Shown: piece by piece, positions 1-6,239 of the stretch
How positions within the stretch are numbered: position 1 is the stretch's first letter
Layout: the number at the start of each line of letters is the position of its first letter
Origin: JAIBAI01 sp044238875
Lineage (GTDB): Bacteria > Bacteroidota > Bacteroidia > M30B66
Reading direction: 5' to 3'
DNA: 6,616 bases
Assembly: GCA_044238875.1 (NCBI GenBank)
Contig: JBIICM010000249.1
Coordinates: 1-6,616 of the forward strand
Program-made: the position numbers and the translations under genes
Notes under the pieces: model-generated
What the model saw: only the letters and a program-made list of their open reading frames with translations
What the model was told of the DNA's origin: nothing
Databases searched by the model: none

Positions 1-2
1 CG

Positions 3-89
3 CAGATTCCTTCGGCCCTTGGGGCAATTTGTGCAATTTTATTGCATAAATTGGGTTTAATGGCAATCAATCTCATCTGGATAAAATAG
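3..89 (+). CDS. Possible C-terminal tail of a membrane protein (partial, uncertain)
   Basis: An open plus-strand frame enters from the left edge and stops at TAG 87-89. It reads as a strongly hydrophobic stretch (ALGAICAILL, then LGLMAINLIW) ending in Ile-Lys, as the last membrane segment of an inner-membrane protein might. The same bases are open on the minus strand from an ATG at 76-74 (starting MRLIAIKPN) to the edge, and the wobble positions of the two frames coincide, so 29 codons cannot settle the strand. I do not recognise a family in either reading. Bases 90-151, up to the promoter, show no further gene or convincing hairpin. Confidence 0.2.
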   Translation, partial: QIPSALGAICAILLHKLGLMAINLIWIK

Positions 90-151
90 TTTCGCAGGAT
101 AATCCCGGCCCGGTTTGCCCCTGATTTATTCAGTATTGCGGAGGGATACGC

Positions 152-182
152 TTGTTTTAATTATTGAATTTTCATATTTTTG
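152..182 (+). promoter_or_regulatory. Bacteroidota-type promoter of the hydrolase gene
   Basis: TATTTTTG at 175-182 matches the TAnnTTTG -7 element of Bacteroidota housekeeping promoters exactly. A TTG at 152-154 lies 20 bases upstream, in the place of the -33 element. Transcription would begin a few bases after 182, leaving a leader of about 100 bases before the chosen start at 288. It also rules out translation from the TTG codon at 180, which lies inside the promoter. Confidence 0.6.
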
Positions 183-287
183 TTACAAATAAAATGTATG
201 AAAGTCTTCTTTTTTTACCAAATAGAGCATGTCAGCGGGCATTTACTTAAATCGCAGACATGGAGCTTCGATTGGTCTAAAAAATTA

Positions 288-1133
288 ATGAATGCATCAC
301 TGCTGTTGATAATTTCATTTTTATTTTCCACCTGTAAAAAGGAGAAGCCTACAGAACAACCTGCGCCATCGGCTTACAGAACAACCAAAACGATTACCTA
401 TAATAATATTAATGTTGATTTAATAATTGATAAACCGGCATTAAATGAAGTTGATGTATTGATTACTTATCACGGTACAGTTCAAAGTGATAGTAACATA
501 TTGGCTGCAGCTGAAAACTCGCTTAATCAATTTAAAAATATTCTGAACCGACAAGATATGATGTTTGTGAGCGTAGCTCATCCGCAACTCAATATTCTTT
601 TCGGCGACAATATCAGGCAAGCTGAAGCTGCTTTGCTATGGGTAAAGCATAAAGCAAATCAAGAACTTGGAATCGCAATTAAAAAAATATTTTTAGCAGG
701 TCATTCACAGGGAGGATATTTGGTTACCCGGCTTAACACAATGCATCAAACAAATGGTGTAATTGCAAATGCGCCGGGCCCTCTGAATTTATTTTTTAGA
801 TGTCAATTGGAAGAAAATGGTCAAGCTCCAGCAAGTTATGTTTGCAATAATTTAAGAAATGAATATGGTATTACAGCCGCTGATTCTAATGCTTATTACC
901 AAAGATCACTATTAAACTTTACAAATGACTTTAAATCGGATATATTATTTGTGCAGGGATTGAATGACATGCCAATACAAATGTATTCATGGCCAAAGTT
1001 TAAAGATGCAGTATCAAAATGTTTAAATTGCCAAAATCGAGAATTTCTTGAAGTACCCGGAGCTGGTCATGGAGCTCTTTTTGAAAGCCAGACAGCAAAA
1101 AATGAATTTAATAATTTTATAAATAACAGGTGA
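288..1133 (+). CDS. Putative lipoprotein, alpha/beta-hydrolase fold (esterase-like)
   Basis: The 281-residue product opens with a hydrophobic signal segment (residues 4-13) and a lipobox-like FSTC with Cys16, followed by a charged KKEK and a Pro/Ala/Ser linker, so it is probably a lipoprotein exported from the cytoplasm. The body is an alpha/beta hydrolase: HG at 62-63 (oxyanion region), nucleophile elbow GHSQG with Ser140, a probable acid Asp227 in GLND, and His261 in GAGHG complete a catalytic triad in the usual order. Four cysteines in the mature domain (172, 186, 245, 248) could form disulfides. The substrate is unknown; an ester or a plant or microbial polymer is a guess. I chose ATG 288 because the signal sequence begins there; ATG 198 would add 30 residues with no signal character. 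Oddly, the n-region from 288 has no basic residue. The gene has its own promoter and is not obviously part of the carotenoid operon. Confidence 0.72.
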   Translation: MNASLLLIISFLFSTCKKEKPTEQPAPSAYRTTKTITYNNINVDLIIDKPALNEVDVLITYHGTVQSDSNILAAAENSLNQFKNILNRQDMMFVSVAHPQLNILFGDNIRQAEAALLWVKHKANQELGIAIKKIFLAGHSQGGYLVTRLNTMHQTNGVIANAPGPLNLFFRCQLEENGQAPASYVCNNLRNEYGITAADSNAYYQRSLLNFTNDFKSDILFVQGLNDMPIQMYSWPKFKDAVSKCLNCQNREFLEVPGAGHGALFESQTAKNEFNNFINNR

Positions 1134-1185
1134 TGGAATATAGCCGAATCATTCAAATAGAAAAATCCAAAGCGTCTTTTTAATT

Positions 1186-1204
1186 AATTAAATGTTAATT
1201 TTTT
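1186..1204 (+). terminator. Weak AT-only hairpin with T-run after the hydrolase gene
   Basis: AATTAA (1186-1191) and TTAATT (1195-1200) form a 6-bp stem with an ATG loop, running into a run of six T (1199-1204). It lies 52 bases past the stop codon, the right place for a terminator, but an all-AT stem is weak, so the call is tentative. Confidence 0.25.
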
Positions 1205-1209
1205 ATATG

Positions 1210-1243
1210 TTGAGGAAAAACAGAATTAATGTTATTATTGTTG
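1210..1243 (+). promoter_or_regulatory. Candidate promoter of the carotenoid operon
   Basis: TATTGTTG at 1236-1243 matches the Bacteroidota -7 consensus TAnnTTTG with one mismatch. A TTG at 1210-1212 lies 23 bases upstream, slightly long for the -33 element. It is the best candidate I found between 1134 and 1348; it would give a leader of about 100 bases before crtD. Confidence 0.28.
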
Positions 1244-1296
1244 AGAATTGCCGGGAGCAAAGCCAACACCCGAGACAATACGCTAACCAACAATAA

Positions 1297-1327
1297 ATGA
1301 AAATACCACCTCGACTTTCATTTTCAT
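1297..1327 (+). repeat. Inverted repeat in the crtD leader
   Basis: ATGAAAAT (1297-1304) and ATTTTCAT (1320-1327) are perfect inverted repeats separated by 15 bases, ending 21 bases before the crtD start codon. In RNA they could form an AU-rich 8-bp hairpin; in DNA they could be a dyad for a regulator. No function is shown by the sequence. Confidence 0.35.
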
Positions 1328-1348
1328 GACACATCAATTCTTTATTTT

Positions 1349-2815
1349 ATGACTAGGGTAATTATAGTTGGAGCTGGTATTGCCGGTATTGCTGCAGCTT
1401 TGCGCTTGCGCGCTAAGGGAATGAATGTTGAAGTATTTGAATCTAATGCCTACCCTGGAGGCAAACTCCATGCATTCAATTTAAAGGGTTATCGTTTTGA
1501 TGCTGGTCCATCACTATTCACCATGCCTGATTTAGTGAAGGAGCTCTTTGAACTTTTGGGTGAGAAAGCAGGTGACTCCTTTAAGTTTTACCGGAAGGAA
1601 TCAGTTTGCAACTATTTTTGGGAGGACGGTATTCGTTTTAATGTGCCTGCAGATAGAGCGAAGTTCGCGCAAGAGGCTTCTCGAAAATTTGGCGTTGACA
1701 CATCGGCAATTATGTCTTATCTCAATAGAAGTGAGAGAAAGTACGAGCTTACATCTCCTGTATTCCTCGAGAAATCGCTGCATAAAGTTAAAACCTACCT
1801 TACCAAAGATACGATCAGGGCAATTACGCATTTCAGGCAGCTGGACTTATTTTCAACTTTAAATGGGCTGAATGAATCTGTAATCATTGAGCCGCATCTT
1901 GTTCAATTATTCAATAGATATGCCACTTATAATGGTTCTTCTCCTTATAGCACACCCGGAATTATGAGCATGATTCCGCATCTGGAGTTGCATTTAGGAA
2001 CCTTTTTTCCGGAAGGAGGTATGCATAGTATCACCATGAGTCTTTACCGATTGGCATTAAGGCATGGTATACAATTTCATTTTAATCAAAAAGTAGAAAA
2101 GATAATAGTAAAGAATAAAAAGGCTATTGGAATTCAAACAAGTGAAAAAGAGCATTTGGCTGATTTTATTGTATCCAATATGGATATTTTTTCCACCTAT
2201 AAAAAGCTCCTGAAAGAAGAAAAGCATCCGGAAAATACACTTCGTCAGGAGCGATCCAGTTCAGCAATTATATTTTATTGGGGTATTCGAAGACTTTTTC
2301 CGGAATTAGATTTGCACAATATTTTCTTTAGTGCAAATTATGCAGAAGAGTTTAAACATTTATTCGATCTCAAAACACTGTACAATGATCCAACTTTATA
2401 TATAAATATTACGAGTAAAGAAACAAAGAGCGATGCACCCGAAGGTTGTGAAAATTGGTTCGTAATGATTAATGCACCGTGCGACCACGGGCAAAATTGG
2501 GAAAAATTTATAGCTGAGGCGCGTCAAAATATTATCAATAAACTAAACCGTATCCTCGGTGTTTCAATGGATGATATGATAGAAGTGGAGGATGTGCTGA
2601 CACCACAGCTTATTGAACAAAAAACCGGCAGCTATCGCGGGGCCTTATATGGTGCTGCAAGTAATTCTATGTTTGCAGCTTTTCTCCGTCATCCGAATTT
2701 CTCCAGCAAAATAAAAAGATTATATTGTGTCGGTGGCTCTGTTCACCCCGGAGGAGGCATACCCCTTTGTTTGTTATCGGCGAAAATTACTGCTAATCTC
2801 ATAAAAACCCATTGA
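1349..2815 (+). CDS. crtD: Carotenoid 3,4-desaturase of the CrtI/CrtD family
   Basis: This is a 488-residue FAD-dependent carotenoid desaturase. The N-terminal dinucleotide fold has GAGIAG at 8-13 and Glu31 at the end of the second strand, then YPGGK (35-39) and FDAGPSLFTMP (50-60), a hallmark of the phytoene-desaturase family. Further family blocks are FNRYATYNGSSPY (188-200), FPEGGM (220-225), GSYRGALYG (427-435) and the C-terminal FAD-binding VGGSVHPGGGIP (461-472). The enzyme is expected to introduce the 3',4' double bond into a 1'-hydroxylated psi end, turning 1'-hydroxy-gamma-carotene into 1'-hydroxytorulene. I favour CrtD over phytoene desaturase (CrtI) because the next gene is the hydratase that makes its substrate, no phytoene synthase gene is adjacent, and the NRYATYNGSSPY region resembles Bacteroidota CrtD proteins as I remember them. 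The CrtI alternative cannot be excluded without alignment. The start is ATG 1349 after an AT-rich leader with no Shine-Dalgarno sequence. Confidence 0.83.
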   Translation: MTRVIIVGAGIAGIAAALRLRAKGMNVEVFESNAYPGGKLHAFNLKGYRFDAGPSLFTMPDLVKELFELLGEKAGDSFKFYRKESVCNYFWEDGIRFNVPADRAKFAQEASRKFGVDTSAIMSYLNRSERKYELTSPVFLEKSLHKVKTYLTKDTIRAITHFRQLDLFSTLNGLNESVIIEPHLVQLFNRYATYNGSSPYSTPGIMSMIPHLELHLGTFFPEGGMHSITMSLYRLALRHGIQFHFNQKVEKIIVKNKKAIGIQTSEKEHLADFIVSNMDIFSTYKKLLKEEKHPENTLRQERSSSAIIFYWGIRRLFPELDLHNIFFSANYAEEFKHLFDLKTLYNDPTLYINITSKETKSDAPEGCENWFVMINAPCDHGQNWEKFIAEARQNIINKLNRILGVSMDDMIEVEDVLTPQLIEQKTGSYRGALYGAASNSMFAAFLRHPNFSSKIKRLYCVGGSVHPGGGIPLCLLSAKITANLIKTH

Positions 2816-3465
2816 AGAGTTTGATCTTGAAGATAGAAAAATCAAACCTATCCATTTTTTTGATCTGGTTAGTGACAGTTTCCGGGCTGATTGGTATTTC
2901 GCTGGGTCATTTAGATTGGTTTATTGCCAAGACGCCATGGAATTTGCTTTTGGGATTTTTTCTGCTACTATGGAATTTTCCGCCTAAACGAAAGTGGACT
3001 AGTTTTAAGCGTTTCTTCGCAATTTTTTTAATGGGCATTGGCGTGGAATGGATAGGCGTTAATACCGGGTTATTGTTCGGCAGCTATTCCTATGGTGAAA
3101 ATCTTGGTTTTAAGCTTTACGGAGTGCCACCTCTGATTGGAATAAACTGGTTACTTTTAAGCTATACAACGGCTTGTATCTCTAAACGATTCGTAACATA
3201 CAGAGGGGGGGCTATTCTTCTGGGCGCCCTGCTCATGGTAGGTTTAGATTTTTTAATAGAACCTTTAGCGCCTCATTTTAATTTTTGGACATGGGAGCAA
3301 GGATTCCCTCCCATCCGAAATTTCATTGACTGGTTTTTACTGTCCATCATCTTCCAAATTATAATTAAAGATGAGGTTCCGGCAGGAAAAAACGTTTTTC
3401 CCATCCACCATTTTTTAACTCAACTCATTTTCTTTACATATTTCTTTTTCTATTATGCATTTTGA
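2812..3465 (+). CDS. cruF: Carotenoid 1,2-hydratase, CruF family membrane protein
   Basis: The 217-residue product is an integral membrane protein with about six or seven hydrophobic segments (roughly 13-32, 43-55, 67-83, 104-121, 132-150, 171-185, 198-216). It carries the CruF/DUF422 signature: Glu79, then NTG (84-86), LFGSYSYG (88-95), YGVPPLIGINW (103-113), an Asp146/Glu150-Pro151 pair in DFLIEP, and PPIRNFIDWF (166-175). Known relatives add water across the terminal psi double bond of gamma-carotene or related carotenoids to give the tertiary 1'-alcohol. Translation must begin at TTG 2812: an in-frame stop lies at 2794-2796 and the next in-frame ATG would delete the first 73 residues. This TTG overlaps the crtD stop as TTGA, so translation is probably coupled. 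A run of seven G at 3205-3211 lies within the reading frame. The 3' end overlaps crtY by 11 bases. Confidence 0.86.
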   Translation: MKSLILKIEKSNLSIFLIWLVTVSGLIGISLGHLDWFIAKTPWNLLLGFFLLLWNFPPKRKWTSFKRFFAIFLMGIGVEWIGVNTGLLFGSYSYGENLGFKLYGVPPLIGINWLLLSYTTACISKRFVTYRGGAILLGALLMVGLDFLIEPLAPHFNFWTWEQGFPPIRNFIDWFLLSIIFQIIIKDEVPAGKNVFPIHHFLTQLIFFTYFFFYYAF

Positions 3466-4606
3466 TATAGCTATAATTGGCGCCGGAGCAGCAGGTCTGC
3501 ACTTAGCCCTGGCTATGAAAAATGATTCTTTTTTCAGCAGTAAGCGCATCCTAATACTCGAAAAATCTGCTAAAGATCAAAACGACCGTACCTGGTGCTT
3601 TTGGGAAAAGGGAGCGGGATTATGGGACTCGTTACTCCAAAAAAGTTGGGAAACGGGAGATTTCTACACTGCTGAAAGCGCCGTTCCGCTTAATCTGGAG
3701 CCTTATCGGTATAAGATGCTCCGCGCTATAGATTTCTATGATTTTGCAAAAAAAGAAATTCAAGAAAGTGCTATCTTCAATTGGGTAAACGATGAAATAC
3801 AATCAGTCGAAAGCGGGAGTCCAATCCAAATTAAAGGGCTAAAGGAAAATTATACTGCCGACTTTGCATTTGATAGCCGCATACCGGAAGAATTTTTAAA
3901 AGCCAAAGAAAATTATACCTGTTTACTTCAGCATTTTAAAGGCTGGGTAATACGTAGCAAAGAAGATACATTCAATCCGCAGCGCTTTACCATGATGGAC
4001 TTTAGAGTTATCTGGAATAAAAGCACCAGTTTTACCTATGTATTGCCTTTAAATAAAAGAGAAGCGCTGGTTGAGTTTACATTATTTACTCCTGATTTGA
4101 TAAATGATGCTGATTATGATGCGATGCTTAAGCAATACATAAGTGAAATTCTTAAATTAAAGGAATATGAAATTGTAGAACAAGAGTATGGCGTGATACC
4201 CATGACTGATTTTCCATTTGAAAAATATTCGAATGGAAATCATATTCGCATTGGAACAGGTGGCGGATGGGTAAAGCCTTCTACAGGGTATTCCTTTAAA
4301 AACTGCGAACGGAATTCCAGAAAAATAATTGCCAGTTTCAAATCCGGAAAGCCCTTAAATTCAGGCATTCATAAGCTCAAATTTCGCATTTATGATGCCT
4401 TGTTTCTTGATGTGCTCTATCGTCAAAACAAAAAGGGGCCTTCACTATTTCAATTGATGTATACGAAGTTACCTGTTCAAAAAATACTTTCATTCTTGGA
4501 TAATGAAACGAGTTTTTTTCAGGATCTTTCAATCATAGCGAGCTATCCCTGGCGACCATTTCTCAAATCCTTATTGAAACTTGCCATTCGAAGATGGAAA
4601 GATTAA
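3455..4606 (+). CDS. crtY: Lycopene beta-cyclase, CrtY family
   Basis: The 383-residue product matches flavoprotein lycopene cyclases of the CrtY/CrtL group in length and motif order. It has a dinucleotide-binding GAGAAG at 9-14 with Glu36 after the second strand, DRTWCFWEK (44-52), PYRYKML (83-89), a QHFKGW segment (159-164), MDFR (181-184), the YVLPL...ALVEFT block (195-209), EYGVIPM (244-250) and GTGGGWVKPSTGYSF (267-281). The reaction is non-redox cyclisation of a psi end of lycopene to a beta ring, with reduced FAD as cofactor. In this setting it probably supplies gamma-carotene (one ring), because CruF and CrtD act on the open end; whether it can also form beta-carotene cannot be read from the sequence. 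Its ATG lies inside the end of cruF, and its own stop lies 13 bases into the methyltransferase gene, in line with an operon. There is no Shine-Dalgarno sequence. Confidence 0.87.
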   Translation: MHFDIAIIGAGAAGLHLALAMKNDSFFSSKRILILEKSAKDQNDRTWCFWEKGAGLWDSLLQKSWETGDFYTAESAVPLNLEPYRYKMLRAIDFYDFAKKEIQESAIFNWVNDEIQSVESGSPIQIKGLKENYTADFAFDSRIPEEFLKAKENYTCLLQHFKGWVIRSKEDTFNPQRFTMMDFRVIWNKSTSFTYVLPLNKREALVEFTLFTPDLINDADYDAMLKQYISEILKLKEYEIVEQEYGVIPMTDFPFEKYSNGNHIRIGTGGGWVKPSTGYSFKNCERNSRKIIASFKSGKPLNSGIHKLKFRIYDALFLDVLYRQNKKGPSLFQLMYTKLPVQKILSFLDNETSFFQDLSIIASYPWRPFLKSLLKLAIRRWKD

Positions 4607-5565
4607 CCCAATGTCTCGCTTGTAATTCTGAAAACATTAAATCCTACGTTCAAACATCTGCAATGATGCACGAATATGGATCGAAAGAAAACTTTAATTT
4701 TGACCGCTGTGATGATTGTGGGTTGGTATTTTTGAATGGGCGGGTTCCTGAAGCTGAGCTTGGGAAGTATTATACTACAAGCTATCTTCCTTACAGAATT
4801 GAAGCGGCCTGGGGCAAATTTGCCGGTTTTGTAAAAAGAGACCAAAACAATATCGATAAGGCCCGCGTGCGTATCGTGAAACAAAATCACACGTTGAGCC
4901 CTGAAAGTCGTTTGCTTGACCTGGGTTGTGGCAAGCCCACTTTTCTGGCTGAGTTGTATAAGGCATCGCCTTCTCAGTTGATTGGACTTGATTTTAGCGA
5001 TGAAGGCTGGAAGAATGACCAGCAAAAGTATCAGGGATTGGATTTAAGAAAAGGAGAAATTCAGGATTTCAAAGATGAAAAACCCTTCGATGTTATAACC
5101 ATGTGGCATTATCTTGAGCATGATTATTTCCCTCAGCAGCATTTGAAGCAATTACTTTCACTGACACATGATCAAACCCGATTGATTATTGAAGTTCCTA
5201 ATTTTGATAGCTATACGCGCAAAAGATTTAAGGAACACTGGGCGGGATTCCATACCCCAAGACATACAGCCCTCTATTCACCAAACAATATCGAATTACT
5301 ACTGAAAAATAGTGGATGGCAGGCAGAAAAGATAATGCGCTATGGAACATTGGATCCTTACACACTTCACTGGATGAGTAAAATGGAAGAAAGGAAAATA
5401 GACTGGTCAAGCTCGATGGAACCCAGATTTATCGGGTATGTGGTCGGTAAAATTCTTAATACGCCAATCTATCTGTTCGACAAATTGTTTTCTTTGGCGT
5501 TCATGACTGTGGTGGCGAAACCTGACAGCATTTCTTTGCCTCCCCAAATTCCTCTCGAGCGATAA
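4594..5565 (+). CDS. SAM-dependent methyltransferase with N-terminal zinc ribbon
   Basis: The 323-residue protein begins with two Cys-x-x-Cys pairs (Cys7/Cys10 and Cys39/Cys42), a small zinc-ribbon-like module, followed by a class I methyltransferase fold. Motif I is LLDLGCG (107-113), GLDFS (130-134) ends the second strand, FDVITMWHYLEH (165-176) contains motif II, and the HTPRHTALYSPNNIELLL segment near 220-237 is typical of Methyltransf_23-type enzymes. Zinc ribbon plus such a domain is known from sugar C-methyltransferases and from enzymes of surface-polysaccharide clusters; it is not the CrtF family that methylates 1-hydroxy carotenoids in purple bacteria. The start overlaps crtY by 13 bases, so it is translated with the carotenoid genes. 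By context it may methylate a hydroxyl of the carotenoid or a sugar attached to it, but the substrate is unproven. The last 97 bases lie opposite the end of the CrtA-like gene. Confidence 0.8.
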   Translation: MERLTQCLACNSENIKSYVQTSAMMHEYGSKENFNFDRCDDCGLVFLNGRVPEAELGKYYTTSYLPYRIEAAWGKFAGFVKRDQNNIDKARVRIVKQNHTLSPESRLLDLGCGKPTFLAELYKASPSQLIGLDFSDEGWKNDQQKYQGLDLRKGEIQDFKDEKPFDVITMWHYLEHDYFPQQHLKQLLSLTHDQTRLIIEVPNFDSYTRKRFKEHWAGFHTPRHTALYSPNNIELLLKNSGWQAEKIMRYGTLDPYTLHWMSKMEERKIDWSSSMEPRFIGYVVGKILNTPIYLFDKLFSLAFMTVVAKPDSISLPPQIPLER

Positions 5566-6218
5566 GGTTGAAAACGAATAAACATTTCTTCTGAGTACCA
5601 GTCCAGCGCTCTTGTTTTTTTTATGGCTACCTGATGCTCCTGACTTTGATAAGCAAATTTTTTTAATGCATCAATGCTTTCCCAAATACTAAAAGTAGCC
5701 ATCTGAATCAAGGGTGTTTCACCAATGCCCTTGGTGTAAATCAATCCCGGATAACCTTGCTGAATTGGTCGCTGAGAGGTGGGTGCATATCGCCAAAACT
5801 TAATCAGCTTAAGCGGTCTGATGGTTGCCCGGGTGACAACAGCAATAAGCGGATTAGCGTTATCTATTTCGTCAGATGGCGTAAAAGGATTTCCTCCTGA
5901 CCACTTGCCTTTTGCATTTATACACTTTAAATAAATTGTCCACTGTTCAATACTGTGCCTTTTATATTTCTGAAATATTTCTGAATTGGCAAAAAACTCG
6001 TTTGCGGCTTCTTCATTTATCCAAGATCCTAAGAAAGCATAGGTAGTCCAATCTGGCCAGGGATTGCCCAGTTCACGACCACTACCCATCAGTTTATAGA
6101 AGCTTAGTCCATCTATCTTCCTTAAATGGGAATGCGCAAATTGCATTTGGGTGAAGGCCCAGGCGCTATCCCTAAAACTTGAAAAACGAAAAAAGGTAAT
6201 TGTAGTAATAGAACCCAT
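5469..6218 (-). CDS. crtA: CrtA-family carotenoid oxygenase (spheroidene monooxygenase-like)
   Basis: The 249-residue product matches the CrtA family over nearly its whole length: FFRF (9-12), WAFTQMQFA (20-28), LMGSGRELGNPWPDWTTYAFL (43-63, key residues Gly45-Ser46-Gly47, Pro55, Asp56), FQKYKRHSIEQWTIYL (82-97), GKWSGGNPF (104-112), the strongly conserved VVTRATIRP (127-135), TFSIWES (175-181), KFAYQSQEH (187-195) and WYSEEMFIRF (207-216). Rhodobacter CrtA is an oxygenase that makes a 2-keto group on spheroidene. From memory of the literature, a CrtA-related enzyme of Flavobacterium P99-3 acts as a carotenoid 2-hydroxylase in myxol synthesis; that is the more likely role beside CrtD and CruF. 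Conserved sequence ends near residue 220, just where the opposing methyltransferase gene ends; the remaining 28 or so residues are read from its antisense strand and may have no function. There are no other in-frame starts better placed than ATG 6218. Confidence 0.82.
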   Translation of the reverse strand: MGSITTITFFRFSSFRDSAWAFTQMQFAHSHLRKIDGLSFYKLMGSGRELGNPWPDWTTYAFLGSWINEEAANEFFANSEIFQKYKRHSIEQWTIYLKCINAKGKWSGGNPFTPSDEIDNANPLIAVVTRATIRPLKLIKFWRYAPTSQRPIQQGYPGLIYTKGIGETPLIQMATFSIWESIDALKKFAYQSQEHQVAIKKTRALDWYSEEMFIRFQPYRSRGIWGGKEMLSGFATTVMNAKENNLSNR

Positions 6219-6231
6219 AAATTAAAACGAA

Positions 6232-6239
6232 CAAACTTA
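6232..6239 (-). promoter_or_regulatory. Probable -7 element of the crtA promoter
   Basis: Read on the minus strand this is TAAGTTTG, an exact TAnnTTTG match, ending 13 bases before the crtA start codon. The transcript would have a leader of only about 5-10 bases. No clear TTG or TTTG appears 19-23 bases further upstream, so the -33 part is weak or absent. Confidence 0.42.

Noticed and set aside
180..287. N-terminal extension of the hydrolase from TTG 180 or ATG 198
   Set aside because: TTG 180 lies inside the -7 promoter element. The 30 residues from ATG 198 have no signal or domain character, and the lipoprotein signal begins at ATG 288.
1548..1862. Open frames on both strands within crtD
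   Set aside because: They are shadows of a well-supported desaturase gene and contain no recognisable motif.
1349..2815. Phytoene desaturase (CrtI) as the primary call
   Set aside because: Linkage to cruF and the absence of crtB nearby fit the 1-hydroxycarotenoid 3,4-desaturase better; retained only as an alternative.
4603..5025. 140-codon open frame on the minus strand
   Set aside because: It lies wholly opposite the methyltransferase, whose zinc-ribbon and motif I residues are clear. The minus reading shows no domain and an odd composition.
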